A DNA stretch of 64,000 nt, taken from assembly GCF_015390235.1 (NCBI RefSeq), contig NZ_VUOH01000002.1:744001-808000 (forward strand). Direction: 5' to 3'. The notes below the pieces were generated by a model that was not told the origin of the DNA, did not search any database, and was given only the letters and a program-made list of their open reading frames with translations. Positions 33,983 through 42,920 of this stretch are shown piece after piece (the first letter of the stretch is position 1; the number at the start of each line of letters is the position of its first letter). A program made the position numbers and the translations under genes. The DNA comes from Quadrisphaera sp. INWT6. GTDB lineage: Bacteria > Actinomycetota > Actinomycetes > Actinomycetales > Quadrisphaeraceae.

Positions 33983-34903
33983 CACCCCCGGCGGGAGGCC
34001 CTCGGGGTCTCCCACCTCCGCCGCCGCGTCCGCCGCCACGCCCCCGGCGCGGCGGCGGACCGGCAGGGCCGTCGCCACGAGGTTGGCGACGACGACGAGC
34101 GCGGCACCCACCACCTCGTGCAGCGCCACGCCCTCGCGGAGCACCAGCGCGCCCGCGAGGAAGGCCCACACGGGGTTGGCGCTCGCCAGCGTCGAGTACA
34201 CCGACGCCGGCAGCATCCGCAGCGCGGGCAGGTCCAGCGCGTAGGGCAGCGCGGAGGACAGCAGGCCGCAGGCCGCCGCGAGGGCCAGCGCCTCCAGCGG
34301 CGGGCGGGCGAGCAGCACGACCACCAGCACCGGCAGCGCCCACGCACCGGCGAGGACCGTCGCCGCGGCGGCGGCGCCCTGCACGCCGGGCACCCGGGCC
34401 GCCACGGCGCGGCTGAGCAGGATGTAGCCGGCCCACGCGGCCGCGGCGGCCAGGGCCAGCGCGATGCCCAGCAGGTCGCTCGAGGGCCCCGGCGCGACCA
34501 GCACGAGCACGCCGACGGCGGCCGCGGCGGCGGCCAGCACGTCGAGCAGGCGGCGCGAGGTGGCCACCGCCACGCCCAGCGGGCCGAGGAACTCGATGGT
34601 GACCGCGAGGCCCAGGCCGATCCTGTCGACGGCCAGGTAGATGGTGAGGTTCATCAGGCCCATCACCGCGGCGAGGACGGCGACCAGCCCCCACGTGCGC
34701 CGGTCCAGCGACCTCGGCGACCAGCGCACGACGGCGTTGAGGACGAGCGCGGCCACGACCTGGCGGACGGCGACGACGCCGGGCACGCCCAGCCCGTCGA
34801 AGGCCAGGGCGCCCACCGCGGCGCCCGTCTGGCTGGAGGCGCTCGACCCGAGGGCGAGCGCGGTGCCCGCCGCGCGCCGGTCGTCCAGCGGAGCAGCAGC
34901 CAC
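33959..34903 (-). CDS. EamA family transporter (RhtA-like)
   Basis: A 314-residue drug/metabolite transporter with ten hydrophobic segments in two EamA halves: SSQTGAAVGALAFDGLGVPG at the start, LAVTIEFLGPLGVAVATSR ending the first half and STLASANPVWAFLAGALVLR in the second (the repeated E-F/N-P loop). It resembles RhtA-type exporters of amino acids such as threonine and homoserine; the substrate is not certain. The GTG at 34903 follows GAGGAT by six bases. Its C-terminal 25 codons overlap the end of the DHH gene on the other strand. Confidence 0.82.
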   Translation of the reverse strand: MAAAPLDDRRAAGTALALGSSASSQTGAAVGALAFDGLGVPGVVAVRQVVAALVLNAVVRWSPRSLDRRTWGLVAVLAAVMGLMNLTIYLAVDRIGLGLAVTIEFLGPLGVAVATSRRLLDVLAAAAAAVGVLVLVAPGPSSDLLGIALALAAAAAWAGYILLSRAVAARVPGVQGAAAAATVLAGAWALPVLVVVLLARPPLEALALAAACGLLSSALPYALDLPALRMLPASVYSTLASANPVWAFLAGALVLREGVALHEVVGAALVVVANLVATALPVRRRAGGVAADAAAEVGDPEGLPPGVSGRDGVA

Positions 34904-34941
34904 GGCCCCATCCTCGCTGCACCGCCCGGCCGGGCCGCGCC

Positions 34942-34947
34942 TACCGT
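34942..34947 (+). promoter_or_regulatory. Leaderless -10 box TACCGT of menE
   Basis: TACCGT lies six bases before the GTG of menE at 34954. Confidence 0.55.
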
Positions 34948-34953
34948 GGCCGG

Positions 34954-36156
34954 GTGGACGTGTCCGGGCCGCGGAGCCTGCGCGAGGTCGTCGTCGCCCC
35001 GGGCGGTGGCGCAGCACCGGTCGCAGGGCTGCTGGACGCCCTGCGCGACGCGCTCGCGGGCTCCGGCCCCGCGCTGCTGCCCCTCCCCGCGGACCCGGCA
35101 GCCGCCGACCGGCTGCGCGCCGCCGCCCGCGTCGAGGAGCCGGTCGACGCCGGGACCGCCCTCGTGCTGGCCACCTCCGGCTCCACCGGGGAGGCCAAGG
35201 CGGTGGAGCTCGCCGGCGCCGCGCTGACCGCCTCCGCGCGGGCCACCGCGGCGCGCCTCGGCGGACACGGTCGCTGGCTGCTGGCCCTGCCGCTGGAGCA
35301 CGTCGCCGCGTGGCAGGTGCTCGTGCGCAGCGCGGTGGCGGGCACCGAGCCCGTCGTCGTCCCGCCCGGCGACCCCGAGGCGCTCGCGGCGGGGGTCGCG
35401 GCGCTGCACGACGGCGGGGAGCGCGGTCGCCAGTACGCCTCGCTCGTGCCGACGCAGCTGGCCCGGGCCCTCGAGGTGCCCGCAGCGGCCGCTGCACTGG
35501 CGCACCTCGACGCCGTGCTGCTCGGAGGGGCCGCCGCGCCCGCCCCCCTGCTGGCGCGGGCCGCGGGGGCCGGGGTGCGCGTCGTGCGGACCTACGGCTC
35601 CACGGAGACCTCGGGCGGCTGCGTGTACGACGGCGTCGCCCTCGACGGGGTGGACGTCGCGCTGGACGACGACGGCCGGGTGCTGCTCACCGGTCCCGTG
35701 CTCGCCACCGGCTACCGGGGCCGTCCGGACCTGACCGCCGAGACCTTCGTGCAGCGCGGTGGGCGGCGCTGGTACGCCACGAGCGACCTGGGCGCCGTCG
35801 ACGCCGAGGGGCGCCTGTCGGTGCTGGGCCGCCTGGACGACGTCCTCGTCACCGGGGGCCGCAAGGTGGCGCCGCTCGCGGTGGAGCGGGTGCTGGCCGG
35901 CCTGCCCGGGGTGGCCGACGCACTGGTGGTGGGCGTGCCCGACCCGGAGTGGGGGCAGCGGGTCGTGGCGCTCGTGGTGCCGGGCGCCGGTGGTGCGCCG
36001 TCCCTGGAGGAGGTGCGCGCCGCCGTCCGCGAGGAGCTGGGAGCGGCGTCGGCCCCGCGCGACGTGCTCGCGGTGGAGGCGGTGCCCGTGCGCGGGATCG
36101 GCAAGCCAGACCGCCGCGCCGCGGCCGACCTGGCCGCCCGCCTCCTGGGTACCTGA
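34954..36156 (+). CDS. menE: o-Succinylbenzoate--CoA ligase
   Basis: MenE activates o-succinylbenzoate with ATP and CoA, feeding MenB. The 400-residue adenylate-forming enzyme has the P-loop LATSGSTGEAKAV, VVRTYGSTETSGG, the hinge TSDLGAVDAEGRLSVLGRLD with DDVLVTGGRKVAPL, and the C-terminal catalytic Lys in GIGKPDRRA. The length matches short actinobacterial MenE. It is separated from the main men cluster by about 18 kb but near menA. GTG start with leaderless -10. The gap downstream is full of palindromes. Confidence 0.92.
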   Translation: MDVSGPRSLREVVVAPGGGAAPVAGLLDALRDALAGSGPALLPLPADPAAADRLRAAARVEEPVDAGTALVLATSGSTGEAKAVELAGAALTASARATAARLGGHGRWLLALPLEHVAAWQVLVRSAVAGTEPVVVPPGDPEALAAGVAALHDGGERGRQYASLVPTQLARALEVPAAAAALAHLDAVLLGGAAAPAPLLARAAGAGVRVVRTYGSTETSGGCVYDGVALDGVDVALDDDGRVLLTGPVLATGYRGRPDLTAETFVQRGGRRWYATSDLGAVDAEGRLSVLGRLDDVLVTGGRKVAPLAVERVLAGLPGVADALVVGVPDPEWGQRVVALVVPGAGGAPSLEEVRAAVREELGAASAPRDVLAVEAVPVRGIGKPDRRAAADLAARLLGT

Positions 36157-36168
36157 CCCCCTCCCCGG

Positions 36169-36447
36169 GACGATCACGCACCTCAGCGCCACGACCCCGC
36201 CGACCACCAGCGCACCTGGCGCTCACGCGCATGATCGTCGCGGAGGGAGCGGAAGCGACGACGACGGGTGAGGGCGTGCCCACTGGGTGGACCCGTGCCC
36301 GGGAAGAGCTCCCCGACCCGGGCACCAAGACACCCACCGGGCACCACCCTCCCCACCACGCCCCCCTCCCCGCGACGATCACGCACCTCAGCGCCACGAC
36401 CCCGCCGACCGCCAGCGCACCTGGCGCTCACGCGCATGATCGTCGCG
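36169..36447. repeat. Two copies of a 74-76-bp palindromic element and an intervening hairpin
   Basis: The gap 36157-36470 has no gene. Copies at 36169-36242 and 36372-36447 are nearly identical (one clear difference over about 72 bases). Each has outer arms CGACGATCA/TGATCGTCG, perfect for ten bases in the second copy, and further imperfect pairing inward (GCGCCA/TGGCGC). Between them GTGCCCGGG (36295-36303) pairs with CCCGGGCAC (36317-36325). The low divergence implies recent duplication or copying. Confidence 0.85.
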
Positions 36448-36470
36448 AGGGGGTGCAGGGTGGAGGCGTG

Positions 36471-37229
36471 GTGACACCCGACCCCTCGCACGCCCTGTCC
36501 TTCGGCGCCGGCGCCGCCGGCTACGCCGCGGTGCGCCCGACCTACCCCGCACAGGCCGTCGACTGGCTGCTGGAGGGCCTCACCGGGTCCTTCGGTGAGC
36601 GGCGGCTGCGGGCGGCCGACGTCGGCGCGGGCGCCGGAGCGCTCACGGCGCGGCTGGTGGAGCGGGGTCTGGAGGTGGTCGCCGTCGACCCCGACGCCCA
36701 GATGCTCGCGCAGCTGCACGCCGACGTGCCCGGGGTGCCGACGTTCGTGGGCACCGGGGAGCAGCTCCCGCTCCCCGACGCGTCGCTGGACCTCGTGGTG
36801 CTCGCGCAGGCCTGGCACTGGGTCGACCCCGAGCGGGCCAGCACCGAGGTGGGTCGGGTGCTCGCGCCCGGCGGCCGGCTGGGCCTGCTGTGGAACCGCC
36901 GCGACGAGAGCGAGCCGTGGGTGGCGGCCCTCGGCGACCTGCTCGCCCCCGCCCCGCACATGGCGCAGCGCTCCGAGGAGCCGCAGATCGGTGCTCCCCT
37001 GGTCGACGCCGAGCGCCTGACCACCGACCGGTGGACCCACGACCTGTCCCCCGAGGACGTCGTCGGGCTGGCGGCGAGCCGCAGCTACGTGATGACGGCC
37101 GAGCCGGCGGAGCGCCGGCGGGTGCTCGACGAGGTCCGCCAGCTGCTCGCCACGCACCCCGACACGGCGGGGCGGGAGACCGTCCCGGTGCCGTACACGA
37201 CCACCTGCTGGCGCGCCCGCCGCGCGTGA
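36471..37229 (+). CDS. Class I SAM-dependent methyltransferase
   Basis: A 252-residue methyltransferase with the type 11 core: LRAADVGAGAGALTARLVER (SAM motif I), VVAVDPDAQML, LVVLAQAWHWVDPER and VLAPGGRLGLLWNRRD. The opening SFGAGAAGYAAVRPTYPAQ and the AQAWHW motif are typical of a common actinobacterial group whose substrates are unknown. It is next to menA, but menG has already been identified, so a quinone role is not implied. Adjacent GTG codons at 36468 and 36471 are both possible starts. Confidence 0.82.
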   Translation: MTPDPSHALSFGAGAAGYAAVRPTYPAQAVDWLLEGLTGSFGERRLRAADVGAGAGALTARLVERGLEVVAVDPDAQMLAQLHADVPGVPTFVGTGEQLPLPDASLDLVVLAQAWHWVDPERASTEVGRVLAPGGRLGLLWNRRDESEPWVAALGDLLAPAPHMAQRSEEPQIGAPLVDAERLTTDRWTHDLSPEDVVGLAASRSYVMTAEPAERRRVLDEVRQLLATHPDTAGRETVPVPYTTTCWRARRA

Positions 37230-37233
37230 CACC

Positions 37234-37239
37234 TACGCT
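37234..37239 (+). promoter_or_regulatory. Leaderless -10 box TACGCT of menA
   Basis: TACGCT lies six bases before the GTG of menA at 37246. Confidence 0.55.
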
Positions 37240-37245
37240 CCCCCG

Positions 37246-38127
37246 GTGGCGAGCGCAGGGCAGTGGGTCGCCGGTGCCCGTCCCCGGACCCTCCCGGCGG
37301 CGCTGTCACCGGTGCTGGTGGGCACCGGAGCGGCGGCGGCCCTGGGCGCGGCGCACGCCGGGCGGGCCCTGCTCGCCGCGGTCGTGGCCCTCGCGCTCCA
37401 GGTGGGCGTCAACTACGCCAACGACTACTCCGACGGCGTCCGCGGCACGGACGCCGACCGCGTCGGCCCGCTGCGCCTGACCGGCTCGGGCGCGGCCCCG
37501 CCGCGGCAGGTGCTCCGCGCGGCGCTGCTCTCCTTCGGCGTCGCGGCGGTCGCCGGGGTGGCCCTGGTGGCCCTCAGCGGCGCGTGGTGGCTGCTGGTGG
37601 TCGGGGCGCTCGCCGTCGTCGCCGCCTGGACCTACACCGGTGGCCCCCGCCCCTACGGGTACGCGGGCCTGGGCGAGGTGTTCGTCTTCCTCTTCTTCGG
37701 GCTGGTCGCGGTGCTCGGCACCACGTACACCCAGGCCGGGCGGCTCTCGGGAGACGCCCTCGTCGGCGCCGTGGCCGTCGGGTCGCTCGCGTGCGCCATC
37801 CTCGTGGCCAACAACCTGCGCGACGTGCCCACCGACGCCGTCGCCGGCAAGCGCACCCTCGCCGTGCGCCTGGGCGAGGCCCGCACCCGCACCCTCTACA
37901 CGGCGCTGCTGGTGCTGCCGTACCTGCTGCTGTCCGTGCCGGCGCGGACGACGCCGTTCGCGCTGCTCCCCCTGCTCACCGTCCCGCTGGCCGTGGCTGC
38001 GGTGCGCGTGGTGCGCGGCGGGGCCACCGGCCGCGACCTCGTGCCGGTGCTGGGCGGCACGGGCCAGCTGGAGCTGGCCTACGCCCTGCTGCTGGCCGTC
38101 GCCCTGGGGCTCGCGACGCTGCTCTGA
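37246..38127 (+). CDS. menA: 1,4-Dihydroxy-2-naphthoate polyprenyltransferase
   Basis: MenA attaches the polyprenyl tail to DHNA in the membrane. The 293-residue UbiA-family protein has about eight spans, the first aspartate motif [15 protein letters not shown] (NxxxDxxxD) and the second [20 protein letters not shown]. Its beginning [20 protein letters not shown] is the standard MenA start. It uses the tail made by the polyprenyl synthase at 2147-3229, and its product goes to MenG. It has its own leaderless promoter. Confidence 0.93.
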   Translation: MASAGQWVAGARPRTLPAALSPVLVGTGAAAALGAAHAGRALLAAVVALALQVGVNYANDYSDGVRGTDADRVGPLRLTGSGAAPPRQVLRAALLSFGVAAVAGVALVALSGAWWLLVVGALAVVAAWTYTGGPRPYGYAGLGEVFVFLFFGLVAVLGTTYTQAGRLSGDALVGAVAVGSLACAILVANNLRDVPTDAVAGKRTLAVRLGEARTRTLYTALLVLPYLLLSVPARTTPFALLPLLTVPLAVAAVRVVRGGATGRDLVPVLGGTGQLELAYALLLAVALGLATLL

Positions 38128-38157
38128 CGGGCCCGGCCGGCGGGCGCGCCAGCCGGC

Positions 38158-38466
38158 TCAGCCGCGGCGGGAGTCGTCGTCGGCGTCCTCGGCGGCGTTG
38201 TCCTCGTCACTGCGGCTCCGCTTGCCGGACGCCGCGCGCTGCTCCTGGCGCTCGACCGCGCGCTCGTGCCGACGGGCGGTGCGCTGCTGCAGCTTCTCGA
38301 CCAGCGCCTGGCGCGGGCCGCCGAGCAGCAGGTAGGACAGCACGGCGGAGACCACCAGCGCGAAGACGATGAGCAGGAACTCCCGCATCCCGACCGCGTA
38401 CCCGATGAACAGGACGACGGCGAAGAGGAGGATCCGCAGGATCGCGTAGCGGGCGTAGGGCGACAC
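38158..38466 (-). CDS. DUF4229 small membrane protein
   Basis: A 102-residue protein: YARYAILRILLFAVVLFIGY and a second span LLIVFALVVSAVLSYLLLGG, then RQALVEKLQQRTARRHERAV and a charged, disordered tail (SDEDNAAEDADDDSRRG). This fits DUF4229, an actinobacterial family of unknown function often found beside menA or cytochrome c genes. The GTG follows TACGCT by seven bases. It is convergent with menA. Confidence 0.78.
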   Translation of the reverse strand: MSPYARYAILRILLFAVVLFIGYAVGMREFLLIVFALVVSAVLSYLLLGGPRQALVEKLQQRTARRHERAVERQEQRAASGKRSRSDEDNAAEDADDDSRRG

Positions 38467-38494
38467 GACGACGAGCGTAGGTGGACGACGTGCT

Positions 38495-38500
38495 TACCAT
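38495..38500 (+). promoter_or_regulatory. Leaderless -10 box TACCAT
   Basis: TACCAT lies six bases before the GTG at 38507, favouring that start over the ATG at 38513. Confidence 0.55.
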
Positions 38501-38506
38501 CGACGG

Positions 38507-38791
38507 GTGCCGATGCTGGTAGCCCTCGCAGCCCTCCTGCTGGGCATCTACGCGCTGGTCGACTGCCTGCGCACCACCGGGTCAGAGGTCCGCGGGCTGC
38601 CCGTCCCGGTGTGGGTGGCGGTCATCGTGCTGCTGCCCGTCGTCGGGCCGCTGGCGTGGCTCGTGGCCGGGCGGTCGCACCGCCGCTCCGGTCCCGCGCA
38701 GCCCTCGTCGCGCGGCAGCGCCCCGAAGGGCCCCGACGACGACGAGGACTTCCTGCGCTCGCTGGACCGCAAGGACCTCGGCGACCTCTGA
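38507..38791 (+). CDS. PLDc_N domain small membrane protein
   Basis: A 94-residue protein with two spans (about 3-18 and 36-54): LVALAALLLGIYALVDCLR and VWVAVIVLLPVVGPLAWLVAG, the signature of the PLDc N-terminal domain (PLDc_N) found alone in many actinobacteria, followed by a charged tail DDDEDFLRSLDRKDLGDL. Function unknown. It often sits next to ccsB/ResC as here. Confidence 0.8.
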   Translation: MPMLVALAALLLGIYALVDCLRTTGSEVRGLPVPVWVAVIVLLPVVGPLAWLVAGRSHRRSGPAQPSSRGSAPKGPDDDEDFLRSLDRKDLGDL

Positions 38792-38802
38792 GGCCGCGCG
38801 CC

Positions 38803-38827
38803 GAGGCCCCGCTCCGCGGAGCGCCTC
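38803..38827. terminator. Hairpin between the PLDc_N gene and ccsB
   Basis: The perfect 14-base palindrome CGCTCCGCGGAGCG (38810-38823) with outer GAGG/CCTC pairing lies between the two convergent stops and is a plausible two-way terminator. Confidence 0.5.
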
Positions 38828-38830
38828 CGG

Positions 38831-39853
38831 TCAGCTGAGGCCGGAGTAGGAGTGGTTGCCGGGGAAGAAGACGTTCACGACGCCGTAGTTGACCATCAGG
38901 CAGGCGAAGCCGGCGATGGACAGGTACGCCGCGCGGCGCCCGCCCCAGCCACCGGTGGCGCGGGCGTGGAGGTAGGCGGCGTAGACCACCCAGATGATGA
39001 AGGTCCACACCTCCTTGGGGTCCCAGTTCCAGTACCGGCCCCAGGCCACCTCGGCCCAGATGGCGCCCGCCACCAGCGTGAACGCCCACAGCGGGAACGA
39101 GATGGCGATCAGCCGGTAGCTGAGCCGCTCGAGGTCGGCCGAGGGCGGCAGCGCCTCCATGAACCGCCCGGCCCCCGTGGGGCGCCCCTGAGCCCGCTGG
39201 ACCTCGCGGCGCTCCTGCACCAGCTGGAGCACCGTGGTGGAGAAGGCGAGCACGAACAGCGCTGAGCTCACGAACGCGATCGAGACGTGGATGATCAGCC
39301 AGAAGCTCTGCAGCGCCGGCACGAGCGGCGCGGAGTCGGTGTAGAGCACCGCGACCGCGAGCCCGAGGCTCAGCAGCACCGGCGCGAGCACGAACGTCGA
39401 GAGCCAGCGGATGTCGCGCCGCGACAGCACGGCCAGGTAGACCAGCACGACGACGGCGGTGCCCGTCACGGAGAACTCGTACATGTTGCCCCAGGGCGCG
39501 CGGTGCGCCGAGAGGCCGCGGGTGACCACGCCGCCCAGGTGCAGCAGGAGGGCCAGCACCGTGAGCGAGGTCGCGATGCCGGCGGCCTTGCGGGGCGTGC
39601 CGTCCTCGGCCAGCGGTGCCGGGCCCGTGGGCGCCGTCGTGCGGCCCACCGTGATGGTGCCGACACCGGCGGCCTGCGGCACGAGCTCCTCGCGGCGCGC
39701 CGCCGACCGGCTCGCGGCACGGCGCTTGGCGCCGACCTTCTCGCCCAGGGTGGCGAGGTCGAAGGCGCTCGCCCCCAGCGCCACGGCGTAGACGGCCATC
39801 GCCGAGTACACGAGGGAGTTGCTGGTCGAGGCCAGCGTCGTGTCGACGCTCAC
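38831..39853 (-). CDS. ccsB: Cytochrome c biogenesis protein CcsB (ResC)
   Basis: A 340-residue membrane protein of System II cytochrome c maturation, which with ResB carries heme across the membrane and attaches it to apocytochromes. The tryptophan-rich heme-binding loop WGRYWNWDPKEVWTFIIW lies near residue 270. About eight spans are visible, and GRFMEALPPSADLERLSYR is the usual preceding loop. It is the last gene of the overlapping operon phosphatase-tlpA-ccdA-resB-ccsB; its GTG overlaps the resB stop by four bases. Confidence 0.93.
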   Translation of the reverse strand: MSVDTTLASTSNSLVYSAMAVYAVALGASAFDLATLGEKVGAKRRAASRSAARREELVPQAAGVGTITVGRTTAPTGPAPLAEDGTPRKAAGIATSLTVLALLLHLGGVVTRGLSAHRAPWGNMYEFSVTGTAVVVLVYLAVLSRRDIRWLSTFVLAPVLLSLGLAVAVLYTDSAPLVPALQSFWLIIHVSIAFVSSALFVLAFSTTVLQLVQERREVQRAQGRPTGAGRFMEALPPSADLERLSYRLIAISFPLWAFTLVAGAIWAEVAWGRYWNWDPKEVWTFIIWVVYAAYLHARATGGWGGRRAAYLSIAGFACLMVNYGVVNVFFPGNHSYSGLS

Positions 39854-41554
39854 GGGGCGCTCTCCTCAGGTCGGTGCTGCTGCGGGGGCTGCTGGGGGTG
39901 CTCGGGCTGGCGTGCTGGCTGCTCGTCGAGGCGGGCCAGGACGGCGGCCAGGACGGCGTCGGCCTCACCGGCCAGGCCGTGGTCCTCGCTGCGGGCCAGG
40001 GCCCCCACCTCGACCAGGGTACGTCCGGACTCCGACGACGGGCCGCCGTCGGGCGCGCCCGCGGCGACGGCACCGGCCCTCAGCCAGAGCCGGCGGCGGG
40101 GCACGAAGAGCGAAGCCGTCAGCCCCGCGATCGCCAGCAGGGAGAAGACGAGCGCGGCGCCGCGCGCCGGGTCGTGGCGGACGGTGAAGCCGGCGTAGCG
40201 GTCGAGGGAGTCGAAGGTCACCGAGCCGAGGCCGTCGGGCAGCTGCGCGGTCTGCCCGGGCTCGAGCCGCAGGCGCACGGGGATGCCGTCGCCGGTGGTG
40301 ATCAGCGTCATCTTCGAGGTGTCGAGCTCGTAGACGTTCTGGGGCACGCCGTCGTCGAGGCCCAGGTCGCCGGTCCACACGGTGAGGTAGAGCACCGGGT
40401 CGCGGGCGTCCGGGAAGGACGACGCCGGCATCCCGTCGGTGCCCAGCGCGGCGGTCGGCAGGAAGATCCCCTGCAGGCCCACCTGGCCCGTCGGGGAGTC
40501 GGGCACCTTGATGACGCCCGTCGACGAGTAGTTCGCGTCCTGCACGAGGAACGGCGTCGGCTGGCTGAAGACGGGGTTCCCGTCACCGTCGCGGACGGTC
40601 AGGACGGGCGCGTAGCCGTTGCCCGCGAGGTAGACGGACGCGCCGGCCGCCCGCAGCGGCTCGTTGACCCGGATGGTGCGCTCGACGGGCGCCGCGCCCG
40701 GGGTCTCGGTCAGGGTCGTGTCGGCCGAGAAGCTGCGCGGAGCGCCGTACTGGCTGCTGCCCTCGTCGTCGTCGAAGGAGACGTGCAGGGCGTCGAGGCT
40801 GAAGCTGAACGGCGGCAGCGAGTCACCGCTGACGAGGGCGCCCGGGTCCCACGTGTCGAGGTTGGTGGTCTGGTTCACGTAGGAGCCGCCCACCGGCACG
40901 ATGACCTGCGCCCGGTAGCCCCACAGGCCGCCGACGGCGACGGCGACGAGCACGCCCACGAGCGCCAGGTGGAAGAGCAGGTTGCCGGTCTCGCGCAGCT
41001 CTCCGCGCTGGCCGGCGAGCGAGGGCCCTCCGGGTCCGGCGTGCTCGGCGGTGCGGTACCTGCGCTCGCGCAGCACAGCGCGCGCGGCGTCGAGCACCTG
41101 CTCGGGGCTCGACGCCACCTCGACGCTGCGGTGCTCGGGCAGCCGGGACAGGGCGGGCCGGGGTCCGCGGCGGCGGCTGGCGCAGGTTGGCCAGGTGCAC
41201 CCTGGTGCGCGGCAGCACGCAGCCCACGAGGCTGATGAACAGCAGCAGGTAGACCGCCGAGAACCACGGCGAGGAGTAGACGTCGAACAGGCTCAGCCGG
41301 TCGAGCCACGGCGCAAGGTCGGGGTGCTGCTCGAAGTAGTCGGCCACGCGGACCTGGTCGATGTTGCGCTGCGGGAAGAGCGACCCCGGCACTGCCAGCA
41401 CCGCCAGCAGCATGAGCAGCAGCAGCGCGGTGCGCATGCTCGTCAGCTGCCGCCAGGTCCAGCGGGCCCAGCCGAGCAGCCCCAGGCCCACGGGCGCCGG
41501 GTCGAGCTCGGGCGGGTCGGGCACCGGGGCGCGGCGCTCCTGCGTCGTCGTCAT
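39850..41554 (-). pseudogene. resB: Cytochrome c biogenesis protein ResB, frameshifted as read
   Basis: The repaired protein has about 567 residues with spans near the N-terminus (LTSMRTALLLLMLLAVLAV and WFSAVYLLLFISLVGCVL), a third span (LLFHLALVGVLVAVAVGG), a long external domain and a final span before VPRRRLWLRAG. These are the ResB/Ccs1 features of System II heme delivery. The frame shifts in 41151-41157: one G too many on the plus strand turns PARLSRLPEHRSVEV into an unrelated frame. Removing one base restores a length divisible by three. It overlaps ccsB (GTGA) and begins one base after ccdA. The C-terminus is a Gln/Pro/His-rich tail. Confidence 0.87.
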
Positions 41555-41555
41555 G

Positions 41556-42307
41556 TCAGACCACCGTCTCGTAGCTCGCGAGGACGCCCCGCACGTCGCC
41601 CATCCAGGCGCTCCACAGGCCCGTCACCAGCAGCACCCCGAAGACCACGAGCGCGACGCCGCCGAGGCGCGACAGCAGCACGTGGTGGCGGCGCAGCAGG
41701 CCGAGGACCCGCTGGGAGCGGCCGAGCCCGATCGCCACCAGCACGAAGGGCAGCCCGAGGCCCAGGCAGTAGGCGAAGGTGAGCAGGGCGCCCCGGGAGG
41801 CCGTGCCGGCGTCGGTGGCCAGCGTCAGCACCACGGCGAGGGTCGGGCCGATGCACGGCGTCCAGCCCAGCCCGAAGACCACGCCGAGCAGCGGGGCGCC
41901 GGCCAGGCCGGCGGCGGGCCGCCAGCGCACCCGCGCCTCACCGCGGGCTCCGGGCACGACGCCGAGGAAGACGAGCCCCATGGCGATGACGACGACGCCC
42001 AGCCAGCGGGACAGCGACACCTCGTTGGCCTGGAGCAGCGCTCCGAACGACCCGAAGAGCGAGCCCAGCGCGACGAAGACCGCCGTGAACCCGAGCACGA
42101 AGAGCACGGCCCGAGCACCACCCGGCTGCGGCGCTGCTGCTCCAGCTCGACGCCGCGCAGCCCGGTGACGTACCCGAGGTAGCCCGGCACGAGCGGCAGG
42201 ACGCACGGGGAGGCGAAGCTCACCGCCCCCGCCACCGCGGCGACCAGCACCGCGAGGAGCAGCGGCCCGCTGGCCGCCGTCCCCTGGAACAGCTCGGCAG
42301 CGCTCAC
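41556..42307 (-). pseudogene. ccdA: Thiol-disulfide exporter CcdA, frameshifted as read
   Basis: CcdA passes electrons across the membrane to keep apocytochrome cysteines reduced. The repaired protein has 250 residues and six spans, with the catalytic cysteine segment [20 protein letters not shown] and the second [16 protein letters not shown]. The break is at 42110-42112, where CCC should read CCCC (RSRVVLG before, [17 protein letters not shown] after). The GTG start overlaps the tlpA stop. Both halves are perfectly conserved, which favours a sequencing error. Confidence 0.88.
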
Positions 42308-42920
42308 GCGGAGCCGCCCGACGCCTTCACGTCGGCGATCAGACCGCGCAGCACGTCCTTCGCCGCCTTGCCGACGATGCGCGCCGCGGGGCGGCCCTCG
42401 GCGTCGAGGATGACGGTCGAGGGCACCGCCTGCGGCGGGATGGTCCCCCGCAGGGCCAGCACCGCCTGGCCGCTGTCGGCGTCGAGCAGGCTGGGGTAGG
42501 GGATCTTGAACTTCTCCTCGAAGGAGCGGGCCCGGTCCTGGCGGTCCTCGGTGTTGATGCCGAGGAACTGGACGTCCGGAGACTCCCCCGCGATGGCGGC
42601 GAGGTCGGGGCCTCGGTGCGGCAGGGGGCGCAGTCGGCGTACCAGACGTTGAGGACCACGACCTGACCGCGCCAGGAGGCGATGTCGACGGTGTCGCCGT
42701 GGGTGGTCTCCCCGCTGAGGGCCACCGGGTCTCCGCGCTCCTCGGGAGCGACGACCCGGAAGGCGCCGTCGCCACCGACGAAGCCCTGCTGGTTGCCGGT
42801 GTCGGGGCCGGTCGCCCCGAGCTCGGGGGTGCAGGCCGCGAGCACCGCGACGGGCAGCAGCCCGGCGCCGGCCAGGAGGGCGCGCCGGCTGAGGGGGCTG
42901 CGGGGGTCCACCGGGCTCAC
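42304..42920 (-). pseudogene. TlpA/ResA-type thioredoxin lipoprotein, frameshifted as read
   Basis: A membrane-anchored thiol-disulfide oxidoreductase that reduces apocytochrome c, fed by CcdA. It starts with a lipoprotein signal (RRALLAGAGLLPVAVLAAC, lipobox LAAC) and has the active site NVWYADCAPCRTEAP (CxxC), then FLGINTEDRQDRA and the cis-Pro region VPSTVILDAEGRPA. The repaired length is 205 residues. One G is missing in the run 42607-42610, so the frame is lost right after CRTEAP. The GTG overlaps the phosphatase stop, and the stop overlaps the ccdA start. Confidence 0.87.

Noticed and set aside
36157..36470. A small gene in the gap between menE and the methyltransferase
   Set aside because: Open frames here are formed by the two palindromic copies and have no start signal or conserved-looking protein.
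34641..37229. A long plus-strand frame ending in the methyltransferase as a fusion
   Set aside because: It is a shifted reading of menE plus the palindrome-filled gap; only the part from 36471 matches a methyltransferase.
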